The notes beneath the pieces are model-generated. The model made no database searches. It saw only the letters and a program-made list of their open reading frames with translations, and was not told the origin of the DNA. Of a stretch of 64,000 bases of DNA, positions 48,457 to 60,973 are shown one piece after another. The stretch is from Varroa destructor (Eukaryota; Arthropoda; Arachnida; Mesostigmata; Varroidae). Numbering within the stretch: the stretch's first letter is position 1; each line of letters begins with the position of its first letter. The stretch covers positions 32,423,341-32,487,340 of the forward strand of contig NW_019211456.1 in NCBI RefSeq assembly GCF_002443255.2, in the 5' to 3' direction. Both the position numbers and the translations under genes were made by a program.

Positions 48457-51400
48457 GTAAGTTTTTTTTTGGTAGCCGCGATCGTATGCACAATTGATCG
48501 TGACACCGTCGATTTTCAATGAAAATAGGTCTCCTATTGGACTGTTCTTGAAAGTGATTTGTAGTTAACTGCACAAATCCAATTGGTACAGGACAATCTG
48601 TAAAAACACTTCCGAAACTTAGAAACTTTACTGTTGTACAAAATGAAAGGCAAAGAAGAACGAGAGTTCATTGCCTGGACAGTCTATAAGCTACACATTT
48701 GTCATTTAAACTAGAATTTGCTTTTCAGATAATTATGGGTGTTAGAATACTCTTATAAAGCCACCACGACGACTGCCAATAAGTTGATCTCTACGCGATT
48801 AATAGCTTATGCTTACGTGCTGGTGTCTAAAGACACTCAATTAAATCAATCGTAAGGGCAATTTTCTTAGCGCTCAATGATAGTAGTTATGATTTGTACG
48901 AGCTTAAACAAAATGCTGTGTCAGCTCCTATCGAACAAGTAAACAAATTATTTGACGTCTTTTTCTTTCATTGTGCTCTTTGATCAGTGTGTTCTTTATC
49001 ACCGGACAATAACTGAATGATTTTTAAACTAAAAAAATATTCTGTAAAAAGCTGTGCTCGTTTGCTTTATTCCTTTCTCTAAAAGCAATTTACTAAGAGT
49101 ATAAAAGGTACATAAATAGGTTCATTAAATAGTCATGCACATATTAAGCATGTAGTGGATTAAAATTACAGCTTATTGGATTATCTCCATAGTCGTTTAT
49201 TTCTATTTCGAACGCTTTCTTGTTTCAAACAAATGCGTCACTTTTATTAGGGCAAAGCACGGTAAATTACATAAAACATAAAGCAAAATTAGACCAGCAT
49301 CATATCACTATGCGAAATTTTTAAATGAGCAGATAGAAGAACAATGTTAAATGTGCTCCTATTGGTATGAAGTGGTATATCGTTTTTTACAAAATTACTA
49401 ATAATACATCGTTTTTCTAGGAGTCTATACAATATGGATCAGATAATATAAATCGATATCATTGAGCCCTTTTTATGCTCACTGTAAAAACATATCCATA
49501 TATTATATCTAGCTTCTTTTCAGTTGATAGATGTATATCTTTTCTGATCTCTATGGCTGTTAGGAGACGGTGAGCGGTCTCATTGTTGTAGACAGTAACA
49601 GCGAAGTTAAACACGATGGTCTGGTGATCACAGTCGAAGGTGTCGTCAAGATGGAATTATCGCCAAAAAGTGTTGGACTCCTTGAAGCTCTGGTGTCGTC
49701 AGTGAGGCCCATCCCTCTATCGTTTTGTACGATCGACGTTCTCAAGCCTGGAAAAGTATATCGGCAATCATCATGGAAATACTAATGGCGATAGTTTTGA
49801 TTTAGATATTCTAATGCTTAATTGAAAGCGATGTTATTTTCAATAACAAAATAAATACAGAAGTATATATTTGTATTATTAATGTTTAATGCAATGGCAG
49901 TTTGAAGAGGCAAAAACAAGTAACATTCATGTAATGGATTGTTGTTTGGTAGATCAGTAGCTTTAGATTATTCTAACATTTCCTCGCCATCATCCAAGCC
50001 AAACTGAGCTTCAAACTAACGAAAAAAACCTCTTTTATGTATGGTTTATTTCGGTGTTTGGATGGCTTCTGGTTCCAGCTGCCAGCAGGATGTAACCGGT
50101 TCCCCTTTGAATTTCCTCTTCGGTCATTAAAGGCCAATCGGCCGCTATTTGAGACCTATCACGGAGTGTTTATCAATATTCAGTATTTCATCAAAGCGGA
50201 GCTACGTCGGAGTAAACTCTACTCAAAAACCATCATGCGTTCCCAAGAGCTTATGCTCGAATACAAGCTGGTTAGTTTTCGGCGATGAATTTCATAACTC
50301 ACTGAATTTATCCACAGATCTGTCGCATCTTTAAGGTGCGAGGTGAACAAACTACATAGATTCACAAAAAATGTTAGAATATACTACAACGTGCCATTGT
50401 TTAATAGTTTTCAGCGCTTTTCCTTTTACTGGGACAGAGATTACTTTGCTTGATAACAAAATTATAGATTTGCCTTCTTTGCGCCACGGTGGATTTCTTT
50501 AATACGAAATAGGCCAAAAAAAAAATTAAAATTCAGTTGGGTCTAACAAAGCGTTCATAGGGTCCCGCAACGTTTATAAAAACAATTCGCTGCTTTGTTT
50601 GCGAACAACAAATATTATTAAATCGTTACTTTCGTTTTACCTTTTCGCAATTAACATTCACAACTAACATCTCAATCTATCAAGTAAATATATTAGCTAG
50701 GGCGTATATGAGCCAGGCTCTAAGAGGTTTTCATGCCATTAGCGCGTCGTTCACCATAGCTATAATAAAATCCTTCCCAATTTTAGATATAAAATGTTTG
50801 TGAAAGACACATGATTGTGGGCAGGAGTTGAAGTTTTTACAATGCGGATCGTAGCTATATTAAATAGAATACTTTTTTTTTTAAATATTTCTGCTGAAGT
50901 AATAAAGAAAGCTAGAATTATCATGGTTTAATTACGTTAAGACTGATTAAATATTGGCTTCTTTTTCTAGATTTAGCTGATACATCCTACAGAATGATCT
51001 TAACACTTTGGTTTCTCCCATAAAAAATACCTGCGTACTATGTTCTTCTAGGCAATGCAGATGTGATTAAATGTGTCATCTTATAAAACAATTTTTTTCT
51101 TAAAATTGTATAGTGATTATTACGTGCCAACGGTTTATGCGTTTGCAACGCGTTTCGATTTAGGAGTCAGCAGAAAGGGCTAACAATCGACCGGTAAATA
51201 TTAACATCTCGCCTGAAAGTCTACAGAACGTCTTCGACCGTTCCAAAGTTCCCTCGTTCTCGATCCATGGTCGAATCGACTCAACACAGTGCAGAATTAC
51301 CCATCCTCTAACCGGAGTCGTAAGTTCAAATTTGCTTCTTTGTTAGACCCCAATTTTACGCTGCACTTTGAAACTCTGGTGCCCGGATATATTTATACGG

Positions 51401-54400
51401 GGTTATATTTATACTTATTTTCATTGTACACTAAGAATACCGCAGATTTCAAAAAAGCACAAAACTCCTTTTCCAGCAATGTTCGTGTATAAGTCGACCT
51501 CTCAAAATAGAAAAGAAAACAAAATTAATGGTACATAGCTTTGCATAAAACTGATGCAACAAACGACAAATTGAAGTATAGGTCATGTAAAGAATGAGCC
51601 GTAAACGTGATTGGCCTATTATATATACATGAGAAATACAAAACATTACGTACGTCTTCTGCGCCTTGTATAGGAATAATTACAACATAAGGCTTTTGTC
51701 TAAATATCTTTTCTCTCCATAACCGCACGCGAAGCGCCCACTATGTGGGTCGTAACGCTGGTTTATAGTGGGAAGAATTGACTTAGTGATGCTTTATATT
51801 GTAAAACTGCACAGAGAAGTTCATTTAAATTACCAATTTTCATTACAGAACCCATATACTAAACGTTCAAGAACTTGAAAAGAAGAAGTGGCAAAAAATA
51901 AAACTCATGTACAGAAATTTCGAATTTAAAACAAAAATTATTTTATTTAAATTAATTAATAATAATTAATTTAAATTAATGTCCTTATTAAAATGTCTCT
52001 TTTTTATCTACTGTGTATTATACTAGCAGGGCTAAACACGATGTCGGGCTAAAGTGCAAGAGACGAGATATCCTCGAGATCAAGTGGGTTATAGCAAACT
52101 ATAAATTGCTCTGACATTACACCTAATTTTCTCTGTAATACATATAACTTTTATGTCACAGGACTTTTATGGCCAAAATGCTTCAAGGCAATGCCGCACG
52201 TAGAACTCGAAACATGTACGAAGGCATCATTATGGCACCAAAATAGACGACCGATTTCGCACATCACTTGTCAGCTATTTAACTGAGCTATTATTGGAAG
52301 CTCGTTTCACTCGTTAAATGTCAGATTCGATTATTTCAGATACCATAATTGGATCTATTTTAATAATAAGATAATAATTATAATAATAAAATAAGAGCTA
52401 AGGTAAGGCGAATGTATTTTCAAAGGATTTAGGTGTCCAGAAATAGCGTAAAATTTTTTTTATAAGAAATCAGGTATTTTCGAGACAGCTAGATGTTTTG
52501 GATACAAGATCCAATCGTATCGATCCTATGGTAACGGTATATCGATCGCGTTTACACAATCACCTACTAAAACATGTACAAAGGCATGTACAGAACGTCA
52601 CGACAAACTATAATAATCATAATATCTAGTAAATTACTTTGGCGTGCAAATTATCACTGGTTGGGGGAATCTTTTTGAACTTACCTCTCACAAAATTACG
52701 ATAATCTTTCTGTCACCTTAGGCAACATTTGTATTTTGTATAATAGTATAGTCATAAAATGCAGTATACTCAGCTGTAATCTATGCGCAATGCCTATTCT
52801 GACAACAGTAATAATTTGGTGTAATAATTTTGCAGTGGTTACGGTAGCGATTCAATATGCGAGACATGCGTAACGTAGAAATGTTTCATAGCTTCAATTC
52901 GAACTCAATCAATGTATATACTGACTATTTGATTTTCGGCTTTAATAGTTAATCAGACTTATAATATCTCTAAATATGCTGGAAAACACTACTATATTTT
53001 TAGCATTTTAAAGTATACATCTGAAATAACTCAACATCAGGAGTTTGAATCTTTTAGAGTGACGAGGCTGTTGGTGTCTGATTGGTTTTATCAGTATAGT
53101 ATAGAGGGCGCCAATTGTCTTAGTGTTCTGCACTTCAAAGCCAGTTTTGAGCTTTATAATCAAATAGTATCTTTTTAGTATAGTTTTGATACTATAACTT
53201 TAATAGGATGACCGCTACCACCTACCTACGCTGAGCGTGCCCGGCTAGCTCAGTCGGTAGAGCATGAGACTCTTAATCTCAGGGTCGTGGGTTCGAGCCC
53301 CACGTTGGGCGCATAAATTTTACGGCACAATTTTTTTTGGCCGGTAAATATCTTTGGATCTATGTGCATTCTGCAAAACGACAATTTCGGAAATAAGATG
53401 ACATATACCATTTTCTAAATAAGATATTTATTGATAACTCGTGAGTCAACCTCATCATCAATAAAATGGAATTATTTATTAAAGGGGGAACTATTTTACA
53501 ATATAGGGGAGCATGGTGATTCAGTAATAATTTAACAAGATAGTGAATTGTGTATTTTCTTTTCAACCCTGCAGTTCTGTCAAACTTCGTTCAAATGCAT
53601 CACGTGAAACTAAGCATATGAGTGTTAAACGTAATATTGGAATAGTCGTTTAGTTCTGTAGATTACAAGGTTTATCTTTCATCAGAGCTTGTTAAACGTA
53701 ATAACATGTAGTCTTAATGATGGCGCACTAGATGACGTAGTATTGAAGATATTGCTTCCTGTATTCGCTACACAAAATTTGAATGCGTCACCTCTCAATT
53801 GGATATCAAATGTTATATTGCTTGTGTAGTCAAATTCACGCTTCTATTGGTCAATGTTTTGACAAAGACAATATTTAGGTGTTTCGTTATAAAAGAATCA
53901 TGCGTATATATATTTATTTGTGCTAATCACTTATTTCATTTGCACTTCTATACTGTTCTTCTCTGAGAGACCTTCACTACCAAAAACAAAAGAATATGTT
54001 GAAAAAGTACCGAAAAACTTCGGCAAACATTTTTGTGGCAGTGTGTCATAAAGACTTATATAATGGCACTGCTTCCTGTTGCATTGCTCTTAAATTATCA
54101 ATGTCCCAACTATGGGCTAACTACGAAAGGCCTCTATGTCTAAAGTTTTACGTCCGGTATCATTGTTAGGCGTTCCATTAAACAACTGAGTTCCAGCGCG
54201 AAACGGAGTCTGTCTATGCCATATACAAAATATGTGCCTTAAATTAGCAGACAAATATGTTGCCCACTACAAAGCTATTACGAGAACCTCAGCAAACTTT
54301 CTTTAGATTCAAAGGTAAAAGGGAGATAGGGTGAAAAAATGAAGTGAAAAAAAAGTCAAATGAAAAATCGCGGCGGAGTGAAAGAATGGGTGGTGAGGTC

Positions 54401-57226
54401 ACTTGGTAGACCTTTAATATTACGGTTACAGGTTCGAGCCCCACGTTGGATACTTTCTTTTCGTTAAGCAGTTTTAATATTTTACGGTTTGTTATAGAAA
54501 TATTAAAGTAGCTGTAGATATTAGGTTACGCATAGAGTATTGTTCATGCATAGTCTACACGTGCCGTTTTGAAGTTTAACGATAATTAGTAATATTCGGG
54601 TAAAAGGAAAGTATACATAAGCTACCAGTTGTAAAGAACCAGTAATAATATTAAACATTATTTCCAGTGCAAATTTTTTAATGAATATGGGATACCTAAA
54701 AAAAAAAAGTATAGACTAGATGGGTGGTACAGATAGATCCCTTTGGTGCTCCTGTGAGATCGTACGTCTTATATCACACGGTCACCTCCGAATTTTCACA
54801 GGGTTAACAATAACGGGAACATATCGTGTTTAACATAGGTTGACCGACAGTGTGAAAAAGAAATCGAGTCCGCCAGGATTCGAACCTGGAATCTTCTGAT
54901 CCGTAGTCAGACGCGTTATCCGTTGCGCCACGGACCCACGGGAGTTTATGGTTCTACACATGTTTGTTATATGAACATTCACTAACTAAATTGTACAGTG
55001 TTCGTATAAACAGAGGTCATTGTTCGAGAGGTACAGGATGTAAGTGGGCCGATATGCTAACTCCTGAGCATGTAACGTATACGGATTCGGTTAAAGCACC
55101 CATTTGATACACGCATAAAAATAACTGTGGCTAGCTGTACAATAGACGTTATCTAACGGTAATTATATTTGAACAATATTTCCTTTTAAAATTGATTATT
55201 GAGGGTGTCGTTCTGCCAGTGCGCAATATTCTTACAACGGATAATCTTAAGTGAGTGAAGACAGACTTATCACATCATTTGACATTTGTTGTATTTAATT
55301 ACGATAAAATCGCTTTCGTATGACATGTATTTAACTAAATTCACCTCAGTTCGTTAATACATATGTAATGTACTAATACGCATAGTTAAATAGGCGAATT
55401 CAATAGTCCGACTATTCAATTCATATCACAAAATGGAACCTCGGTCTAATAAATCTAATAAGATGTTTAGAATCATCTCATATTCCAAGGAAGCAATTTT
55501 AATGCCTTGTAGAAGTCGTAACCTGTTGTTGAATGTAAAATACCATTTTTAGCTGAATTAAACGTATTATTAGCGCTAAAATGATACATGTTCGTGTGTT
55601 GCGGGTTATGACTAATACACTAGAGATTACTGATTTTTGGTGACTGTTATTTAATTACGGACAATGCAGTGGAGTGAAAACAATATAATAAAAAAAATCC
55701 CTTGAAAAGGAGCTTTCCTTCAATGGTGCACTACGCACATGATACAAAAGAAAAATCGAATCGAACAACGCTATATTGTTCAATGTAAAATACTCTGAGT
55801 AACCACCAAGCCTTATTTTTCACACTGTTCATTAAAATACTTTTTTCTGATCACGCTAGATAATTGGAGCGACAACATATGGCACATACAATAAATATAA
55901 AATTTAACAAAGCGCTCATCGGGTTTAACATAAATTGACCCAGAGTGTGAAAAACAAATCGAGTCCGCCAGGATTCGAACCTGGAATCTTCTGATCCGTA
56001 GTCAGACGCGTTATCCATTGCGCCACGGACCCACGGTAATGTCACACTTAATATTATTTGTGGGTCGTTATGTGGGTGTTTTTGCATATGCTAAAAATAA
56101 CATCGTTGCAGAGTTGGCTCAGTTTTGTAACTCGCAATACAAGTTAGTGCATAACTCTGGACCGTTTCATTTTACTGCTTATATGGAAGGACACTTTGAG
56201 CCGCTTTAGTAATTGCGTTTTTTAGCCAAAGTAGTATTCAAAATACGTTTGTCACATTGCTAAATACGTATGTAATAGTTATCTACGAATATAACTGGGT
56301 TAAAATGCGAGTTTCCCAGGATTAAAACCTGAAATCTTCTCATATGTAGTCACACGCGTTATCCATCGCGTACACCCGTCGACATCCACCCCGTGAATAT
56401 ACAAAAATAATTAATGATCTATGCTGTGATAAACTCTTGTGTGGTAATAAATAAGTGTAACAAGGAAGAGCTCTAATGGACAATGGGATTATTTAGAAAT
56501 TGGCAGCACTTATTAATTTATCGCTATAACAATCAATATCAACATTTCGATATAATCTCATCTTTGCAGATTTGCGTAGAACACTGCGATACCAAGATCC
56601 GATCCATCGAGCTGCAGCTGATCCGCGTTGAAACCTGCGGATGTGCAGAGGGCTACTCACGTGATGGTAAGCAACATCTACTTTCCTATTATTATCAAAT
56701 TAGCTAATCATGGCTGGTTAGAGTTGCGTGGCTTTGAATGCCCCATTATTTTCTAGGTTAGGAACTGTGTCTGGAGTCCATTGCAGCGGCAATATTCAAG
56801 CTTGACGAATACCGTTATTTCATGGTAACACGGAAGCTATACGATAGGTAGCGGACCGTAAGATCTATATTGGGCTTCTTCTTATATTGAGGACAGCTGT
56901 TATTCTGCATGTAAAATTTTGCTTTCTCCATTACCAAAAGCCCTATTAAATGTTCATGGTCTATAGTTCAAGTGTCGTTTTTGCCCGTTTTGTCTGCGTG
57001 TGATTCACTGTTTTTAGCTACGGAAATTCAGAATGTCCAAATTGGTGAAGGTGATGTGTGTCGTGGGGTCAATCTTCCTCTGCATATGGTTTTTCCTAGA
57101 CTTTTCACCTGTCCCACGCTAGTGACGTCCAACTTTAAGATCGAGTTCGAGGTCAACGTTGTGATCGTCTTCGAGGACAACCACCTCATCACAGAAAACT
57201 ACCCAATCAAGCTCACCCGCGCGTAG
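48403..57226 (+). CDS. VPS26C: VPS26C (DSCR3), Retriever subunit, complete, six exons
   Basis: VPS26C is the arrestin-fold subunit of Retriever (with VPS35L and VPS29), which works with the Commander complex and SNX17 to recycle cargo such as integrins from endosomes. The exons are 48403-48456, 49564-49755, 50079-50270, 51164-51319, 56570-56666 and 57018-57226, all GT-AG and in frame, giving 299 residues against 297 in human. Recognisable blocks are LDIRLKRANKTY (start), GLVITVEGVVKMELS, IDVLKPGK, FPFEFPL, YHGVFINIQY, ISPESLQNV, THPLTG, IRSIELQLIRVETCGCAEGY, ATEIQN and HLITENYPIKL. The short first exon was found by matching the family's N terminus upstream of a GTAAGT donor. Intron 4 (5.25 kb) hosts a tRNA cluster. 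Canonical VPS26A/B is excluded by the CGCAEGY and DVCRG blocks. Confidence 0.95.
48457..49563 (+). other. VPS26C intron 1
   Basis: This intron is 1.1 kb and AT-rich, with no other feature seen. Confidence 0.7.
49564..49755 (+). CDS. VPS26C: VPS26C exon 2
   Basis: This exon encodes ETVSGLIVVDS through TIDVLKPGK (residues 19-82), the first arrestin-like strands. The acceptor is GCTGTTAG and the donor AAA|GTATAT. Confidence 0.93.
49756..50078 (+). other. VPS26C intron 2
   Basis: This intron is 323 nt, with nothing else seen. Confidence 0.7.
50079..50270 (+). CDS. VPS26C: VPS26C exon 3
   Basis: This exon encodes LPAGCNRFPFEFPL, LFETYHGVFINIQY and the following helix-strand region (83-146). The acceptor is GGTTCCAG and the donor CTG|GTTAGT. 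Confidence 0.93.
50271..51163 (+). other. VPS26C intron 3
   Basis: This intron is 893 nt and AT-rich, with no other feature seen. Confidence 0.7.
51164..51319 (+). CDS. VPS26C: VPS26C exon 4
   Basis: These 52 codons (147-198) contain NINISPESLQNVFDRSKVP and CRITHPLTGV. The acceptor is CGATTTAG and the donor GTC|GTAAGT. Confidence 0.93.
51945..51976. repeat. AT-only palindrome, 14-bp arms
   Basis: ATTTAAATTAATTA (51945-51958) and its exact reverse complement (51963-51976) flank 4 nt. This is a perfect cruciform candidate of A/T only. Confidence 0.85.
53239..53311 (+). tRNA. tRNA-Lys (anticodon CTT)
   Basis: These 73 nt fold as a full cloverleaf. The acceptor GCCCGGC pairs with GTTGGGC (two G-T pairs), the D arm is GCTC...GAGC, and the anticodon stem TGAGA/TCTCA has the loop CTCTTAA (anticodon CTT at 53272-53274). 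The T arm is GTGGG-TTCGAGC-CCCAC, and the discriminator is G. T runs downstream (from 53318, and eight Ts near 53331) can terminate Pol III. No intron. It is on the same strand as the VPS26C host intron. Confidence 0.97.
54385..54452 (+). pseudogene. Decayed tRNA-Lys copy
   Basis: The 3' part matches the tRNA-Lys at 53239-53311 exactly over GGTTCGAGCCCCACGTTGG. The D arm is recognisable only loosely (GGTCACTTGGTAGA) and the anticodon arm reads CCTTTAATATTACGG, with pairing lost. The acceptor stem is broken. It is a relic about 1.1 kb downstream of the intact gene. Confidence 0.75.
54865..54937 (-). tRNA. tRNA-Arg (anticodon ACG), copy 1
   Basis: On the minus strand 73 nt begin GGGTCCGTGGCGCAACGG and end CCTGGCGGACTCG. 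The anticodon arm TCTGA-CTACGGA-TCAGA gives ACG (at 54904-54902). The T arm is CCAGG-TTCGAAT-CCTGG, and acceptor pairs are intact. A TTTTT terminator follows 8 nt downstream on the minus strand. No intron. It is antisense to the host gene VPS26C. Confidence 0.97.
55960..56032 (-). tRNA. tRNA-Arg (anticodon ACG), copy 2
   Basis: This copy is identical to copy 1 except for one D-arm base (AATGG instead of AACGG on the minus strand). It has the same anticodon and a similar TTTTT terminator. About 37 nt of 3' flank (55923-55959) match that of copy 1 (54828-54864) with five differences, showing a local duplication. Confidence 0.97.
56308..56377 (-). pseudogene. Decayed tRNA-Arg(ACG) copy
   Basis: This resembles the two tRNA-Arg genes through GATGGATAACGCGTGTGACT and AGAAGATTTCAGGTT. 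The anticodon loop reads CTACATA, the B box is GGTTTTAATCC, and both acceptor strands have mismatches. It is 70 nt long and probably dead, although a TTTT follows on its 3' side. Confidence 0.85.
56570..56666 (+). CDS. VPS26C: VPS26C exon 5
   Basis: This exon encodes ICVEHCDTKIRSIELQLIRV and then ETCGCAEGYSRD, the subfamily signature. The donor G|GTAAGC is in phase 1. Confidence 0.94.
57018..57226 (+). CDS. VPS26C: VPS26C exon 6
   Basis: This exon completes Ala231, then encodes TEIQNVQIGEGDVCRG, MVFPRLFTCPTL, FKIEFEVNVVIV and HLITENYPIKL. The stop TAG is at 57224-57226. Confidence 0.95.
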
Positions 57227-60200
57227 ACCTCTTCTGTCATACATACCGATTTTTTTTGTTGTATAGACGGCCTAATTATTACCACTGAGTGTAACTACGA
57301 ACTTCCCACGCACGTTACAGTTGACAGACACAAAACGTACTATTAGAAACATTTTCTGAATGAAGAATAGACAAAAACAGGTAAAAAAAAAATAGTATAT
57401 CTTCCTTTGGTATATATATGTATAGTTCTCCATGCCTGCAGGTACAGGTAGGCTACGGTTGCTGGCTTGCCTTTTAACGAGTAGCTTAGAAAGAAACCTT
57501 GGTCAGCCAGACACAACTTAGGAAACACCATCGGTCAGCTGCTAAACAAATTGTATCGTGTACGGATGAAAAACAACGCCCTGCCTTAATCAAGGTAAAA
57601 GGTATTTGCTTTGCTGATAACCTTGATGCTTCTGGCAACCCGAATACATATTGTGCCTTGTGCATAGATAATCTTTTATTGGTTTTAGTAAAATTGTGAT
57701 TTTGGCTAAAGTGACGCTGATTGAAAAAAAAAAAACAAAAAGTTTATTCAAGTTCACATGGTGGATACTTGGACGCGTGGAAATGGATCTGAAAATGTGG
57801 AATGGAACTATAACGAGATCAAAGATTTCCGCTACTCGGAACGCGCATAGTTTAGACAATAAATACGAGAGATTCTTTTTGTTTTGACACAAAGGATAGG
57901 AATAAGATTTACTTTGGAAGAGTCTTGTGGGTTTAGATTAGTTCCTACTTTTTGTGCTGTCATTATTTGTGCCATATTTATACAACACAAGTAGAAACTC
58001 ATTGCCACATTTGACAATGTTATCTAAAAGTTTATTATGACACAACAACGTGGTTAGATCTTTATCTAGTCAGTATTTGGCAGAGTTTATTTATTCCACT
58101 CTTCAGTATAGACCAATAAAATGTTAACATTTCTCAATTAAGGTATTAATGTTTTTGTCTTGCTTTATTCACTTTGTTATGCAGGCTTATCAGGTAACAG
58201 CAAGAAGCAGTATGCCTATTCTTCATGCCCGGAAATAAGGAATTAGAGTTATTTTTGAATGTAATCAAATCTGTTGATCCTAGGTTTAGAGTGAGTTTAT
58301 AGTCTATTGTATAATACTTCGCTGCGGATACGTTGCCTTACGCCTTCCTTGATAATATGTTTCCTATGATTTGTAGATGCGGTTACTCATTTCATACTCA
58401 TGGCCATGTACAACTGGTGCCTTAGCAAAATCCACTAATAATATAGCACAAATAATGTTAATATACGTCATTTGCAGGATTTTTTTATTGATTTTATTCG
58501 AGTTTCTTTCACTAGTATCACAGCCACGATTTTCACTTTCCCTAGATAAACTTCTGGGTCTCTGGGTTCAAGCATTGCTTAATGAAAAATGTAAGAATTG
58601 CTCTATAAGATAAAAAACAGAAAATAATCTATAATTTTTAAAAATGACGATTAGAAATGCTTGTGTTTGAACTAGAATATACTTACGATTTCATCCGATG
58701 GCCGATAATTTTGCAAAGAAAAAATCATTTTTGACTATTTTTTTTAATAGTAAAACATATTTAAATAAAACTGAGCTTTCTCTCTTATTAAAAGCCTACA
58801 ATCTGTTTCAAATTAAATATATGAGTGAATCACGAGTGGCCTCAAACTTACCGTGACTGCTCAGCGAAAGTAGCATTTGACGATTAATTTCGCATTGATT
58901 TCACAGAGCATTTTATAGCTCTATCAAATTTAGTAGAAAAACCTATTTAAACAAATATATTTGTATTACGCCCTTTATTCTCAAGCTTCAACAAAAAATT
59001 AAACCAGTTCATTTTCATAACGCTCTGTAATTTCGACCCACAAGATAACTAATCGATCAGTGTACAAAAATTAAAAAATCCTTATCATGTTAAATATCCT
59101 AATGCTATGCTATAGAAACTTGTGTACATTTCATACAGGTGACTTTTCATTAATTTCTCTTTTTCCTCAATGAGAATTCTTATCTATTCTTAATAATTAA
59201 ATCCCTATGCGCTCAAAAAAGTGCTCAAGTCGCCTACTGCACTAGTAATGGTATTCTGCGTCTTGTATCTGCCTTTTGTCTGAGCTAGCTACCGAAGCGA
59301 TCTGTTTTGTCTTTACGTTATAATCGGCAACCACACCTGTAAGAACGTTTTTGGAACGCAGCTGACTTCTTTGGGCGCGTTAATAGCGTTTACCGGGTGT
59401 GCATTATTAGTTCGAAACGCAGATCAGCCATTTGCTGTGAGTTTGTTTCGCTCTGAATTGTTTCCACTATGACCCGTGCGACAAACTCGTTTCCCGACGA
59501 GGTTAATTCAGTAATTCTCAAGTAAAGACTTACACATAAACCCATAGCGTTAATCCATAACCGGGTTCGTCATTTGACAATGCTTGACTCAGTCCTTAAT
59601 ACAAAGTATGTATGTTCGCTGATGCTCTACTTTCATTTTTCACACACACAACCGAAACCTGTTTGTTTTTTGACAAAGTATTTTGCCGCTAAGTTTTAAG
59701 CTTCTGCGCTTTATATTGATAAACAAACATTATAGATTTACAAGATATTCTCATTTATAATGCATTCCTGTAAAGTAAAAAAAAAAAAGGTAAAAAATGA
59801 CCGTAAATAAAAGACGAAACAGTAATGTGTATATACTAAAGCGTTACTACGACTCGTACCCCACGATTTGCCATGTGCTGATTAGGCGCTTTAATCATTC
59901 AAGCGAGGGCGCAACGAGTTGCGTGTGGTCTGATTGTCAGAAATGTTGAAATCAACCAACGAAGTGGGTAACACTCCGAACTGGTCTGTTCCAATAGCTT
60001 ATTAGATGAAGCTGAAAATGGCCGCCGAAGTTCGCCTTCAACACTGCCTGCAGCGACTATGGAGTATGCTTTTAGATGTGCGCAAGTCTACTATTACTCT
60101 GACGTTGTTTTTTTGGTACACTTTAAAGCTATCGTAGAGTTTCAGATGGTCCGATAAGTATTCAAACACAGGGCTATGAAATGAGTCTGCTTTAGATTTA

Positions 60201-60730
60201 GCTGAATAAGAACTGCTTATTTTGTTGACATGATAACTTAGTTGGAACATAAAAATAAATGGAAAAAAAAGGTGACGTATGCACGTTTTCGATGAGGCAA
60301 TAGAAATCAGCTAAGGTTTCCTGTTTAGCAGAATTATTGTGATTTTACTAATTGTTCAAAATAGCACTTAACATATGCGTTTTGTTCGAGGATCAGTATG
60401 AACGTTGTCTTTTTAATATTCCTTATAGGAATCCACGGCTGCTGCAGTTGTTGTGTGGCCCTATACAGTAGATTGTGGAAGAAGTTGGTTTCACTCTGTC
60501 AGGTGTTAAACCCAGAAACATATGAGACACTGGAATCTGATCTGCAGCGAAAACAAAGAGTCCGTCAATTGATCGAAAGATTCAAAATGCCTACATTTAA
60601 GAGCACCTTCTCGGCAATGACCGGGCTAAGCTGTGCTACAAAGCGTAGGCGCGAAGCGATTGCGAATTACGTAGCACTACGCTTTGCACGCGTCGCGTTT
60701 GTCTGGCCATAGGTATTGGCCTTTAAGGCA
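57227..60730. other. VPS26C 3' UTR and non-coding stretch
   Basis: The proximal part is presumably 3' UTR. The rest is AT-rich. A 104-codon plus frame at 60398-60712, with a basic helical segment, is unassigned. Confidence 0.4.
57858..57863 (+). promoter_or_regulatory. Candidate polyadenylation signal of VPS26C
   Basis: AATAAA lies 632 nt after the VPS26C stop codon. No earlier canonical hexamer was noticed. This is weak evidence. Confidence 0.25.
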
Positions 60731-60973
60731 TCATCTGCAGCAAATGGAGCAGAATGCAGTTGACCTCCATCTGATGTACTGAGTCGTGCGGTGACTTTCG
60801 AGTCCTGGTCGTGTTGTTTCAGGCACAGGTTCAAAGATCAGTGAGGATTTCGAAGCGAATACTAACGAAGATCGATTTACAGAAGACACGCCGCCTCTGG
60901 TCTCGATAAAACGAGTAATAGCAGCTTGATGCCGTTGTATCTGCTCGGTGAATACACTAATAAGGTCCGACAT
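60731..60973 (-). pseudogene. Possible retroelement Gag N-terminal remnant
   Basis: The 80-codon minus ORF begins MSDLISVFTEQIQRHQAAIT, an amphipathic glutamine-rich helix like the first residues of many Ty3/Gypsy Gag proteins. A neighbouring frame stays open past its stop, compatible with a frameshift. No capsid, zinc knuckle, LTR or primer-binding site was found. It could also be an exon of a chromosomal gene. Confidence 0.22.

Larger units (their letters stand above)
51320..56569 (+). other. VPS26C intron 4, hosts tRNA genes
   Basis: This 5.25-kb intron is far larger than the others. It contains an AT palindrome and five tRNA-derived loci between 53239 and 56377. The rest, including 51977-53238 and 54938-55959, shows no other feature. 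Confidence 0.8.
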
